40,297 bases of DNA from JALYXS01 sp051003795 (GCA_051003795.1 JBPCKZ010000245.1:1-40297); one strand, 5' to 3'. Positions 9,378 to 17,585 are shown, counted from the first letter of the stretch. Translations and numbers: made by a program. The notes: generated by a model not told the origin, from the letters alone.

Positions 9378-10626
9378 CGGCTTTTTTCAGTACTTCCCTC
9401 AGTACTTCCCGATGTAGCGCCCTTTCACGAGCGGCTTCGTCCGGCCTGCCCATTGCCGTGTAAGCTTGGGCGAGCAGAAAATGGATTTGCTCGTCCGCCG
9501 GGTTGCGCTCGGCGACTGCGCGATAACACTCGAGCGCTTTGGGAAAGTTCCTCTTTGCGACCCAAGCTTGCCCCAAAGCTTGGCGCGGTTCAAGCGCATC
9601 CGGTTTCGCGGCTAAAGCTTCCTCCAGCAGAGGAACGGCTGCATCCGGCTGATGGAGCGCCACGTAAATCCGTCCGAGCAGCCCCTTCGCCGGATAATGT
9701 TGCGGGTCGATGAGGAGCTCGGTCTTCAGGAGCGTCACCGCCTCCTCGATCGAGGTATCGCTTAAGAGTTTAGCCAGTTCGTAATGGACGCCGGGCACTC
9801 GGGGTTGCATCGCGATGACCTGCCGATACTCCGCGATGGCGTCGGCGCGGTCATGCACCGATGCGTAATCTTCCGCCAGGATCTGGTGCAATCGATAGGA
9901 TCGCGGGTTCACTTCCTTGAGGCGGCGAATGGTTCCGACCTTCAGGTCCGTGAATGCTTCCCCGAGATAGTAGTGAGCGTCGGGGCTGGTCGGCTCGGCG
10001 GCTCGCCAGCGGAGCAGAAACGGCAGACTGTCTCTCGGTTTCCCCGCTTCCATCAGCAGCATTCCGCTCTCGCGGTCGGTCTTCCGCTTTCCCGTTAACG
10101 CGGGCAACTCGTTCCCGTATGCTGCCTCGGCGGCTGGCCGATTCCCGCGTTCCCGTAGTTCGATGCGCCCGATGGAAGAATATAGGCCGCGAATTTTCGG
10201 GTCGAGTTGGATCGCATGCTCATAGGCTTGGATCGCCTCTTTCCACGACTTCTCCAATTCGAAGCGGATGCCGCGCATCTGGTATGCCCGCGCGGATTCG
10301 GCGTCGAGTTGGAAAATGCGCTCAAGACTCATCTCGGCTAGCTGTGCGTATGTTTTGCCGAGCGCATAAAGGGCATCTTCATCGGCCGGGTTATCGTGAA
10401 GGTAAGCTTCGAATTGGGCAATGGCCCGATCGCGCTCGCCGATCGCCAAATACGTGTAAGCGAGCCAGAAATGGGCTTTTGCCGGCGCTTTGTCCGAAGC
10501 AATGTCTTTCTCCAGCACCTGCCGGGCCTTGGCAAAATCACCGGCTTGGTAAAGCGCCTCGCCCGGCTCCGGCGCTTGGGATACGCCCTCAATTGCCGCA
10601 AGTAGCAATAGGAATGCCAGCTTCAT
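9367..10626 (-). CDS. TPR-repeat protein, exported
   Basis: A 419-aa protein on the opposite strand, overlapping the FG-GAP gene tail to tail by 11 nt. I choose ATG 10626 because translation then starts MKLAFLLLLAAIEGVSQA, a convincing signal peptide; the frame is open 15 codons further (10671), but that extension is charged and unlike a signal. A TAAAAT box lies 13 nt before this ATG, so the leader would be very short. The mature protein is about ten TPR units (for example AHFWLAYTYLAIGERDRAI, HFLLAQAYTAMGRPDEA). Its pattern parallels the TPR protein at 2777-4282, suggesting a paralogue. No catalytic domain is present. Confidence 0.83.
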   Translation of the reverse strand: MKLAFLLLLAAIEGVSQAPEPGEALYQAGDFAKARQVLEKDIASDKAPAKAHFWLAYTYLAIGERDRAIAQFEAYLHDNPADEDALYALGKTYAQLAEMSLERIFQLDAESARAYQMRGIRFELEKSWKEAIQAYEHAIQLDPKIRGLYSSIGRIELRERGNRPAAEAAYGNELPALTGKRKTDRESGMLLMEAGKPRDSLPFLLRWRAAEPTSPDAHYYLGEAFTDLKVGTIRRLKEVNPRSYRLHQILAEDYASVHDRADAIAEYRQVIAMQPRVPGVHYELAKLLSDTSIEEAVTLLKTELLIDPQHYPAKGLLGRIYVALHQPDAAVPLLEEALAAKPDALEPRQALGQAWVAKRNFPKALECYRAVAERNPADEQIHFLLAQAYTAMGRPDEAARERALHREVLREVLKKAATR

Positions 10627-10750
10627 CGAGATCACTGTAATTTTACACTTGGCGCGGATAGACCAGGCCATGAAGCCGTCGATCTCGATCCTACCGCCGT
10701 ATCGCTAAATTCAAGCGCCAATACAGCCGATATAGGGAAGGAGCGTTCCT

Positions 10751-11746
10751 TTGATCTCTCTAAAAAAGTACATCTCGTCCGGCCGGGACGAACTCACTTC
10801 GGCCGCCCTTGACAGTTCGGCGCTGCTGATTGACGGCATGGCGCGGCACGCGGTCAATTGCGATCCGGTGGACTTCGATACTCTCCAGTTAAAATTCCGC
10901 AAGCTGAACCGCGAGTTCGAGGAAACGCCCTCGCCGGACGGCATCCGCATGGCGGCGACGTCCGCCGTCGGGGCGATGCAGGCTTACAACCAGGGAATCG
11001 AGAAGAACACGAAGTCGCATTTGCGCGAAATGTTATCTATTGTCGGCATGTTGACCGAAACTGTTTCGCAGGGTACCGCCGGAAGCGAGAAATCGGTAAG
11101 CAATCTACAGTCGATCACGACGCAATTGCAGGAAGTGTATGAGATTGAAGATGTTCGAGTCGTGAAAGGGAGACTGGCCGAGGCTCTCAAGAGGCTTCGC
11201 GAAGAGACGAGCCGGCAAAAAGAACTAGCCGCGCGCGAGATGGCGGAACTAGCGGAATTGCGAGTTGCCATGTCGCCCGAATGCGGGCAAATGCTGGACC
11301 GCCGGAAGGCGGAAATGGCTCTCGTCAAGGTTTATGACAGGGCCGCGGGCATGTACGCCGTGGTCTTTTGCGTGGATCGGATTGATGCGATCCGGGGGCG
11401 CTTCGGCGCGGAAGCGGCGCAACAAGCGATGCAGGCATGCCGCGATCACGCCGCCCAAAATCTCGCCCCCGGCGATCGAATTCTGTGCTGGCAAGATCCC
11501 GCTTTCCTCGCCATTGTGCAGCGGTCCGGCCCGCCCGATACCGTTCGCGCCGAATTCAAGCGGTTGGATTCCTCCCTGCCCTCGCAGATACCGGCCCCGC
11601 ACGACCGGTCCGTACCTTTGCCTTTGGCTCAAAAGTTTGCGGTGCTCTCGCTGGCCGAGTGTCCCGCGGCCGACGCCCTCATCCTCAATATCGAGGCGTT
11701 CATAGCGGAATCACTCCCCAAGCGGACAGACCCGCTCCAGGGCTAG
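10751..11746 (+). CDS. degenerate GGDEF-domain protein
   Basis: A 331-aa protein starting with TTG 10751, 7 nt after an AAGGAG site (10738-10743). Residues 1-130 are helical with no recognised fold; about 135-175 is a charged coiled coil (RLAEALKRLREETSRQKEL). Residues 185-330 follow the GGDEF pattern: an RRKAEMAL helix, then YAVVFCVDRIDAIRGRFG where active cyclases have the metal-binding DIDxFKxxNDxxGH, and DRILCWQDPAFLAIV where the GG(D/E)EF loop should be. Both the signature loop and the Asp/Asn metal and base contacts are replaced, so cyclase activity is unlikely. A sensing, binding or scaffold role is inferred. It overlaps the convergent DUF2103-like gene by 36 nt. Confidence 0.7.
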   Translation: MISLKKYISSGRDELTSAALDSSALLIDGMARHAVNCDPVDFDTLQLKFRKLNREFEETPSPDGIRMAATSAVGAMQAYNQGIEKNTKSHLREMLSIVGMLTETVSQGTAGSEKSVSNLQSITTQLQEVYEIEDVRVVKGRLAEALKRLREETSRQKELAAREMAELAELRVAMSPECGQMLDRRKAEMALVKVYDRAAGMYAVVFCVDRIDAIRGRFGAEAAQQAMQACRDHAAQNLAPGDRILCWQDPAFLAIVQRSGPPDTVRAEFKRLDSSLPSQIPAPHDRSVPLPLAQKFAVLSLAECPAADALILNIEAFIAESLPKRTDPLQG

Positions 11747-12019
11747 CGTCAATTCTTCTTTCCCAAGGCTGGTGCTCACAAAAAGCTCCTGGCGGGCGCC
11801 CGCGCTGAGCGCGATGGCCTTCCAGCCGTTCTGGGTTTCGACCGTGATGTGGATTTTGACTTTGCCGCGGGCATCGCGCACCGGGCGGATCACGCCGGGA
11901 ATTATCGATCGGATCTCCGGATTGGCGGCCAGGAGCTGCTCCAGAATCGGGCGCAACCCATCGATTATGCTGTGCTCGATCTTTAGCTTTCCCTTTGCGG
12001 TGCGGAGTCGAAAGGGCAT
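11711..12019 (-). CDS. DUF2103-like protein
   Basis: A 102-aa protein (MPFRLRTAKGKLKIEHS start). The pattern GKLKIEHSIIDGL, then IRSIIPGVIRPVRD, then a beta-rich ITVETQNGWKAIA and RQELFVST, matches what I remember of DUF2103, small proteins described as predicted metal-binding and common in cyanobacteria. An alternative ATG at 12046 overlaps the pcm stop codon by 10 nt (ATGGAAGTAG) and would add nine residues; either start makes it coupled to pcm. Its 3' end overlaps the convergent GGDEF-like gene by 36 nt. The function is not known. Confidence 0.6.
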   Translation of the reverse strand: MPFRLRTAKGKLKIEHSIIDGLRPILEQLLAANPEIRSIIPGVIRPVRDARGKVKIHITVETQNGWKAIALSAGARQELFVSTSLGKEELTLALERVCPLGE

Positions 12020-12036
12020 GGCACCAGTGTACCGGC

Positions 12037-12684
12037 CTACTTCCATCCCTGTGTCCCGCGCAGCGGCACGAAGCGGCACAGCGTGACGACGCGCGATTCG
12101 AGTTGGCCGCCCAGCTTCGTAATTAAGCGCAGCTCCTGATCTTCCAGGGGGCCGACCGGGATCACCAGACGGCCGCAATCGCTCAATTGTTCGAGCAGGC
12201 GCGGGGGAATGTCCGGTGCGCCGGCCGCGACCGAGATCGCGTCGAAAGGCGCTCGCTCGGGGAGTCCCGCCCCTCCGTCGCCCCGGACGACGGAGATGTT
12301 GCCGGTCAGTCCCGCGCGAATCAGATTTTCGTGGGCAAATTGGGCCAGTTCCGGGACGATTTCGACCGACGTTACGCGACTCGCCAGTTGCCCGAGGACC
12401 GCCGCGTGATAGCCCGACCCAGCGCCAACATCGAGCACGTTTTCGCCGCCGGTTAACTCGAGCGCCTGGGCCATGAAAGCGGTCATGAACGGCTGCGAGA
12501 TCGTCTGCCCGTAACCGATCGGCACCGGTTCATCTTCATAGGCTCTCCCCCAGTCTTTTTCGGGGATAAATAGCTCCCGCGGGATGGCGCCCATGGCGGC
12601 CAGGACGCGCTGGTCGCGAATGCCGCGCTCGCGCAGCTGCTTGTCCACCATTTCGGTCCGCAACTTTGTAAAATCGAGGCTCAA
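12037..12684 (-). CDS. pcm: protein-L-isoaspartate O-methyltransferase
   Basis: A 215-aa enzyme, the usual length, that methylates isoaspartyl residues in damaged proteins using S-adenosylmethionine so that they can return to aspartate. The signature IGYGQTISQPFMTAFMAQ (substrate loop) and the AdoMet motif VLDVGAGSGYHAAVL are intact, with FDAISVAAGAPDIP and GRLVIPVG following as in the family. The start is TTG 12684; an internal ATG at codon 12 is a weaker choice because it trims the conserved first helix. It is divergent from the isocitrate dehydrogenase gene, with only 28 nt between starts, and is followed by the DUF2103-like gene. Confidence 0.9.
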   Translation of the reverse strand: MSLDFTKLRTEMVDKQLRERGIRDQRVLAAMGAIPRELFIPEKDWGRAYEDEPVPIGYGQTISQPFMTAFMAQALELTGGENVLDVGAGSGYHAAVLGQLASRVTSVEIVPELAQFAHENLIRAGLTGNISVVRGDGGAGLPERAPFDAISVAAGAPDIPPRLLEQLSDCGRLVIPVGPLEDQELRLITKLGGQLESRVVTLCRFVPLRGTQGWK

Positions 12685-12699
12685 TCACGCACCCGCCCG

Positions 12700-12705
12700 T
12701 ATAAT
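12700..12705 (+). promoter_or_regulatory. -10 box placing transcription at the isocitrate dehydrogenase start
   Basis: A perfect TATAAT ends 7 nt before GTG 12713. Transcription would begin at or within 1-2 nt of the start codon, giving a leaderless or near-leaderless mRNA. No clear -35 box is present and no ribosome binding site fits before the GTG. Confidence 0.45.
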
Positions 12706-12712
12706 AGCCGTT

Positions 12713-13717
12713 GTGAATCATCAAATCACGTTGATCCCGGGCGATGGCATCGGACCGGAAGTTGCCGAGGCAACCGTTCGCGCGGTCGAGGCGACAGGTG
12801 CGGCCATCGATTGGGACCGCGTGGAAGCCGGCCTGATCGCGGAGGCGCAAACGGGGAAATTTCTGCCCGAGGCGGTTTTCGAATCTCTAGACCGCACCCG
12901 CGTGGGGCTTAAAGGACCGATTGCGACACCCATTGCGAGCGGACATTCGAGCGTTAACGTTGCGCTGCGGAAGCGGCTGGATCTGTACGTGAATTTCCGA
13001 CCGGTCAAGATGCTTCCCGGCCTCAAGACCCGTTTCCAGGATCTGCCGATCGATTTGGTGATTTTTCGGGAAAACACGGAAGACCTTTATTCGGGCATCG
13101 AGCACGAAGTGGTCAAGGACGTTGTCGAGAGCCTGAAGGTCATCACCCGGACGGCCTCCGTGCGCATTGCGAGAGCCGCTTTCGAGTACGCGATGAAGGA
13201 AGGGCGGCGCAAAGTGACGGCGATCCACAAGGCCAACATTATGAAGATGAGCGACGGCCTGTTCCTGCGATGCTGCCGCGAGGTGGCCGCCAAGTATCCG
13301 CAGGTTCCCTATGGCGAGATGATCGTCGATAACGCCTGCATGCAGTTGGTGATGCGGCCCGAAACATTCGATCTGCTGGTGTTGCCGAACCTGTATGGCG
13401 ACATCGTATCCGATTTGACGGCCGGCCTGGTTGGCGGCCTCGGAATCGTGCCGGGCGCGAATTTAGGCGAAAAGCACGCCGTTTTCGAAGCGGTACATGG
13501 AACCGCGCCGGATATCGCGGGCCGGGGTCTTGCCAATCCGACGGCGCTGATCCAGTCCGCGACTTTGATGCTGGCGCACATAGGCGAGCGCGACCGTTCG
13601 CGGAAGTTGCAGCGCGCCCTCGAAGCGGTATATGCCGACGGTAAACACCTCACTGGCGATGTGGGCGGTTCGGCGACAACGACGGAGTTTACCGACGCCG
13701 TGATCGCCAGGATGTGA
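12713..13717 (+). CDS. NAD-dependent isocitrate dehydrogenase
   Basis: A 334-aa member of the isocitrate/isopropylmalate dehydrogenase family. It starts at GTG 12713, giving the canonical ITLIPGDGIGPEV N-terminus. GHSSVNVALRK at about residues 77-87 has the Ser-x-x-Asn-x-x-x-Arg substrate arrangement of isocitrate dehydrogenases rather than isopropylmalate enzymes. VIFRENTEDLYSGIEHEV and the IHKAN catalytic Lys are present. In the cofactor loop HGTAPDIAG, Asp-Ile replaces the Lys-Tyr that binds the 2'-phosphate in E. coli NADP enzyme, so NAD is the expected cofactor. The length fits short NAD-type enzymes. It would act in the citric acid cycle, oxidising isocitrate to 2-oxoglutarate. Homoisocitrate dehydrogenase is a less likely alternative. 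Confidence 0.85.
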   Translation: MNHQITLIPGDGIGPEVAEATVRAVEATGAAIDWDRVEAGLIAEAQTGKFLPEAVFESLDRTRVGLKGPIATPIASGHSSVNVALRKRLDLYVNFRPVKMLPGLKTRFQDLPIDLVIFRENTEDLYSGIEHEVVKDVVESLKVITRTASVRIARAAFEYAMKEGRRKVTAIHKANIMKMSDGLFLRCCREVAAKYPQVPYGEMIVDNACMQLVMRPETFDLLVLPNLYGDIVSDLTAGLVGGLGIVPGANLGEKHAVFEAVHGTAPDIAGRGLANPTALIQSATLMLAHIGERDRSRKLQRALEAVYADGKHLTGDVGGSATTTEFTDAVIARM

Positions 13718-13798
13718 TCGGATTTGGGGCGATTTAGACCGCCGGTCACCTCCCAGCCTCATTCTGCGACGTTTATACTGAATTTGAAATACTGCCGT

Positions 13799-15250
13799 AT
13801 GAGCGATAACGAAGAGGGCGGAATTCATCGCTTAACCGAAGGTGGTGTGACTGGCAAGCATCCCGCTCCGGACCTTATCCAGTTTCTCGTCGGGCCTACC
13901 ACTTCCAACGAGTTCAATACCGTCCGCCTCCGGTTAATTCCGATCGCGTGTTTTCGGGTGGACGACATGAGGTTTAAGTTTGACTCCTCTTTCGTTCTGC
14001 CGGAAATCCAAACGGAAATGAGTGCCTTTGCGGCCCTGCGAGCGAGCGATCCCCGGGTTGACGGCGCCCCGATCTCGATCTTCGGGCACGCCGACCCGTC
14101 GTTCGAAGGCAATTTTGAACTAACCGCATCTACACACAGACCCGGCGACGATTACAACAAGATTCTGAGCGGCCGGCGCGCTACCGCCATTTACGCGTTG
14201 CTTACGCGCGAGCCAGGTCTTTGGGACGACCTTTTTACCAATCATTTGGGCGGCGATGTCTGGGGCGACGATGCGATTCGGATCATGCTCGACGTCACCG
14301 GGCGGAGCGACGGCTCCGCCGGTCAGCGTCGCCAGTTATTCCTCAGCTATATGAACGCTCTGTGCGGAGACCTGAAGCTGAACAAGTCGAACGATTTTCT
14401 GGCCCGCGGTGCGGACCCCGGCCTCAAAGGCGACCTGCAGGGATGCAGCAGGTTCAACCCGCTCCTCATCTTTTCACGGGAGAAAGAGGATCTCTTCAAA
14501 ACCGCAAATCGGCAAAGGGACAAACTTGTTCTCGGACAGCGCAATGATGAGGACGCCCCGAACCGCCGGGTGATGGTCCTGATCTTTCGGAAGGGAAGCC
14601 GGGTGCTTCCCGCAAAGTGGCCGTGCCCGACCGTTAAAGAGGGCGTTGGCGGTTGTCTCAAACGATTTTTTTCCGACGGCGACGCGCGCCGGTCTACTCA
14701 TCTTTCGGGAACCGACGGGCAATTCGATCAATCGCACGACACTTTTGCCTGCCGCTTTTACCAGCGAATTTCCGACCAATCGCCCTGCAACAAGACCCAG
14801 AAGTTTGCCCTCGTCCGCCTTTATGACGGCTACCAACAGTTCATCCCTTTCGCGCCGTTTGAAGCCACAATAGGAAATCGAGCGCCAATAAGGGGCACCG
14901 CCGACGATGAAGGGGTCGCGATTATTGCCGATGCCGAGATTCCCTCTAGTTGTGAAATCCGTTGGGGCTTCAAACCCGACCAAGGCGTGCGGCCAGTTCT
15001 GTTGTTCAGCCGCACCATCTTTCTGGTTGCATCGGATGAAACCGGAGACGATACAGTCCAAAAAAAACTAAGCAACTTAGGCTATCGCGATGACGATAGC
15101 GCCACGAACATCGTAGCCTTCCAACTTGACTATGGTCATTTGACGGATCCGTTTCTGACCGCCACTGGTGAGCTGGGTGATGCAACCCTCGATTTACTGG
15201 AAAAAGTTTATGCGGAAGCGGCCAACGACCTGAGACGCACGCAGATCTGA
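13799..15250 (+). CDS. OmpA-like / peptidoglycan-binding multidomain protein
   Basis: A 483-aa protein (ATG 13799). There is no signal peptide. Residues about 57-135 resemble the OmpA C-terminal peptidoglycan-binding fold (FKFDSSFVLPEI, ISIFGHADP, YNKILSGRRATAIYALL), and its closing NRRVMVLIF element comes only at 256-263, so a helical, Cys-containing insert of about 120 residues splits it. Then comes a Cys-rich stretch (266-330: WPCP, GGCLKRFFSDG, TFACRFYQRI, SPC). Next is a small beta domain (335-390) with a DDEGVA turn like carboxypeptidase-regulatory folds. Last is a C-terminal PG_binding_1-like motif (422-470: KKLSNLGYRDD, IVAFQLDYG, TGELGDATLDLL). I recall similar proteins near contractile-injection or T6SS-type genes in other phyla, but no such genes are here. 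It lies 22 nt before the serine-hydrolase gene. Confidence 0.65.
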   Translation: MSDNEEGGIHRLTEGGVTGKHPAPDLIQFLVGPTTSNEFNTVRLRLIPIACFRVDDMRFKFDSSFVLPEIQTEMSAFAALRASDPRVDGAPISIFGHADPSFEGNFELTASTHRPGDDYNKILSGRRATAIYALLTREPGLWDDLFTNHLGGDVWGDDAIRIMLDVTGRSDGSAGQRRQLFLSYMNALCGDLKLNKSNDFLARGADPGLKGDLQGCSRFNPLLIFSREKEDLFKTANRQRDKLVLGQRNDEDAPNRRVMVLIFRKGSRVLPAKWPCPTVKEGVGGCLKRFFSDGDARRSTHLSGTDGQFDQSHDTFACRFYQRISDQSPCNKTQKFALVRLYDGYQQFIPFAPFEATIGNRAPIRGTADDEGVAIIADAEIPSSCEIRWGFKPDQGVRPVLLFSRTIFLVASDETGDDTVQKKLSNLGYRDDDSATNIVAFQLDYGHLTDPFLTATGELGDATLDLLEKVYAEAANDLRRTQI

Positions 15251-15272
15251 CAACTGTTCGGAGACATCCATC

Positions 15273-16718
15273 GTGCCGCCTCCTAGCCCACAATCGCGTC
15301 GGCCTCAGCCCGTCGTCCCGCCCGTGAACCTGGCCCTTCTCCCTCATCTCTGCGATCTGCTGGGTGTCAGCGGACTGACCAACGTCACATCGCAGATCTT
15401 CGCACCTCCCATCGGGTTCCTCACATCTAACGGCGTGTCTCCCGATACGAGGCTGCAGGGAATCATTGACCGGCGGGTACTGACGAACTCGGAACTAGCC
15501 AAACTCCGTTTTGCCTTGGTCGACTTGACGGACCCGGATCCGTTACCGGCGCGCGCAAAAAGCAAGATTGCCGTCAGGAATATCGACGGAAGTCTTACTC
15601 AGCCGGCGGTCGTAGGAATCGCGGGAAAGGACTTGACGAAGCAGGGCGGCCTGGGGAGCATGGCCAAGCTCGCGTGCATGTGGGCGGCTTTTCAACTGAA
15701 GTTCGACGTGCAGAGCTTGGAGAAGCAGGTACGGACAAACAACGAGGAAAGACTGTTTGACCAGGGTGGCGTTTGCCGGAGGTTCTGGGACCTGCGTCAG
15801 CGGCCGAATTCTACTAACGTGCAGACCCTGCATCCGGCCAACCCCAGGATTGAACTTCATGGCAGTCTGGTCATGATGGATGGCCAGACAGGTCATGAGA
15901 ATACTGTTATTCCAATCCCCGTGAAGGACGGTGCCGATTACCCCGATCTGTTCCGCGTTTTCGATGTCACGCCCGGCAGCGGCGTGGCAAGCGTGAGCTT
16001 TCTTGGAAGCAGCCTCATGCCCGTCTTACCACCTGGATCGCAAGCGTCAAGCCGGAGTGCGGGTGTGACGGCCTACATGAGGAGGGGTGGGGAAAGTCTA
16101 ACGGAAGCTCTCAAGCTCAAATTTTGGGAACGGCTGTATCTTATGATCGATGAGTCCGACAATGCGTGTGCGCACGCCTGCATCCAGAACGTAGGCTATC
16201 TCTACATCGCTTCTTTGCTTTGGCAAAGCGGCCTCTTTAGTCCGGACCGGAATGGTGGCTTATGGGAGGGCGGCTCCCACGATGGTAGGATGAATTGGAT
16301 AAAAGCTCCGGTCCCGAAGGGCGACCCAGGGAATGATAAAATTACCGGCACTGCGGCTTCGATTGCCGCCCTCCTTACGGCGCTGGCGCAAAATCGACTC
16401 GTCAATAAAGACGCGTGCGATGGTATGTTATTCTTGACCGATATCCTGAGGTCGGGCCGCTTCCTCTCGAGTTTCTTTAAGGACGGTCTCACTGCGCAAG
16501 GCATTCACCTTGACAGATGCCACGCCAAGGTTGGCGTTGGTACCAATGACAACGATTGTGCCTTGATCGAGCGGACCGTGGCGGGCAAGAAGATCCGCTA
16601 CGTAGCCGCCGGCTTTGACGCCCCCGTCGGCAACGCCGTCCCCCTTCACCGCCTCATCGTTCAGTTGGATAACTGCATCCAGGAGTACAACGGATTGAAA
16701 GGTCCGGGTGACCCGTAA
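15273..16718 (+). CDS. class A beta-lactamase-like serine hydrolase with large insert
   Basis: A 481-aa protein starting at GTG 15273 with GGAG about 10 nt upstream. I read a penicillin-binding/class A beta-lactamase fold. Ser129-Met-Ala-Lys132 heads the helix SMAKLACMWAAF, giving the acylation Ser-x-x-Lys pair. Ser295-Asp-Asn297 is the SDN motif. TGTAASIAALLTALAQ (359-374) matches the helix before the active-site strand. Lys419-Val-Gly421 stands where the family has Lys-Thr-Gly, followed by an IRYVAAGFD strand. The SxxK-to-SDN distance is 166 residues, well above the roughly 60 of class A enzymes, so a domain is inserted there. No signal peptide is seen; the N-terminus is Pro-rich. It may act on peptidoglycan stem peptides or another ester or amide. 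Its substrate is unknown. Confidence 0.62.
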   Translation: MPPPSPQSRRPQPVVPPVNLALLPHLCDLLGVSGLTNVTSQIFAPPIGFLTSNGVSPDTRLQGIIDRRVLTNSELAKLRFALVDLTDPDPLPARAKSKIAVRNIDGSLTQPAVVGIAGKDLTKQGGLGSMAKLACMWAAFQLKFDVQSLEKQVRTNNEERLFDQGGVCRRFWDLRQRPNSTNVQTLHPANPRIELHGSLVMMDGQTGHENTVIPIPVKDGADYPDLFRVFDVTPGSGVASVSFLGSSLMPVLPPGSQASSRSAGVTAYMRRGGESLTEALKLKFWERLYLMIDESDNACAHACIQNVGYLYIASLLWQSGLFSPDRNGGLWEGGSHDGRMNWIKAPVPKGDPGNDKITGTAASIAALLTALAQNRLVNKDACDGMLFLTDILRSGRFLSSFFKDGLTAQGIHLDRCHAKVGVGTNDNDCALIERTVAGKKIRYVAAGFDAPVGNAVPLHRLIVQLDNCIQEYNGLKGPGDP

Positions 16719-17362
16719 AGTTTTCCAGTGTTCCGGTCTGCCTTGGTTACGGTCGCGGGAGAAGGCTTGCACGAGGCGCTGGTGGCGACGTGGCCCAGTT
16801 CACCATGAGGCAATCTGTGGGACTGTAGCACTAGGTGGGACCGCGACAGCCGTTACGTGATTTCGGTATTCTAGACTAGACCGCATACTTTCTTCAGGAA
16901 TCCCAAGCTGGAACGCACCGAAGGTGAGACCTGGAGCACCGACAGCGGATGGCATCATCGTCCCTGCCTCTGGAAGAATCGGGCCGATCGTTCTTCGAGT
17001 TGCCTTCTTGCCGACGAAACACCAGCGGAATATCTAAACGCGCCGGGTTGGACATCACGTCTCAGCATCGAAGTTCCACATCTGCCTTTCGCAGCATGGC
17101 TGGATAATTTGAAAGTGCAATAATGCCCCATATAACCATTATGGTCACATCGTCTTGAAATCACGCCAATTGTTACGATCACGTGGACGCTTGCGGGTAA
17201 AGTTGGAACATTCGAATTCGACCCGGACACGCGGACCGTGCATACAGATGAGGTTCGGATCCCGCGGCTGACACCCCAGCAAGCCCTTGTCTGCCGCTGA
17301 GGCACCCAGTGCGGTCCGTCTGGAGTTAAATCGGACAACGCCTCTGGCCAGGCAGGCCGCCT

Positions 17363-17527
17363 GTGAACAGCAACCAGAGAATTCGGGACATCGTAAAAGG
17401 ACTTCGCGACCTGCTGGGGGACGCGGTTGAGAATCCCTCTCTGATTGGGATCGTCCCGGGCCTTGGTTGCATTCTAAGGAAACTGCTGTTCGACCACTTT
17501 CGGGTTGCACACCCGTTTGGACCATAG
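17363..17527 (+). CDS. possible small protein of 54 aa
   Basis: A GTG-started frame with an AGGCAGG site 8 nt upstream. The predicted peptide has a charged amphipathic first half (QRIRDIVKGLRDLLGDAVE) and a hydrophobic Gly-rich second half (LIGIVPGLGCILRKLLF). It matches no family I recognise. It could be a genuine small protein or the tail of a decayed gene. It ends 58 nt before ispH. Confidence 0.3.
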   Translation: MNSNQRIRDIVKGLRDLLGDAVENPSLIGIVPGLGCILRKLLFDHFRVAHPFGP

Positions 17528-17543
17528 CTATGTACGTCAACCC

Positions 17544-17552
17544 TGTTATAAT
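17544..17552 (+). promoter_or_regulatory. extended -10 promoter of the hopanoid operon
   Basis: TGTTATAAT is a perfect extended -10 element (TG-n-TATAAT) 33 nt before the ispH ATG. No -35 is needed for this class and none is obvious. It is the only good promoter seen before the 10-kb operon. Confidence 0.5.
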
Positions 17553-17585
17553 CGTATGTCTTAGCCGCATCACTAGCCACAACGT

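Larger units (their letters stand above)
16719..17585 (+). other. gene-poor stretch between the cell-wall cassette and ispH
   Basis: There are 867 nt without a confident gene, visibly less GC-rich than the flanks. Several short plus-strand frames have protein-like composition but lack starts: a frame around 16908-17123 ending in LPFAAWLDNLKVQ, and one around 17160-17300 with an ITWTLAGKVGTFEFDPDTR-like stretch. These may be remnants of genes that came with the cassette. Minus-strand frames here are rich in Arg, Ser and Cys and look like noise. One 54-codon frame and a -10 box are listed separately. Confidence 0.5.
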
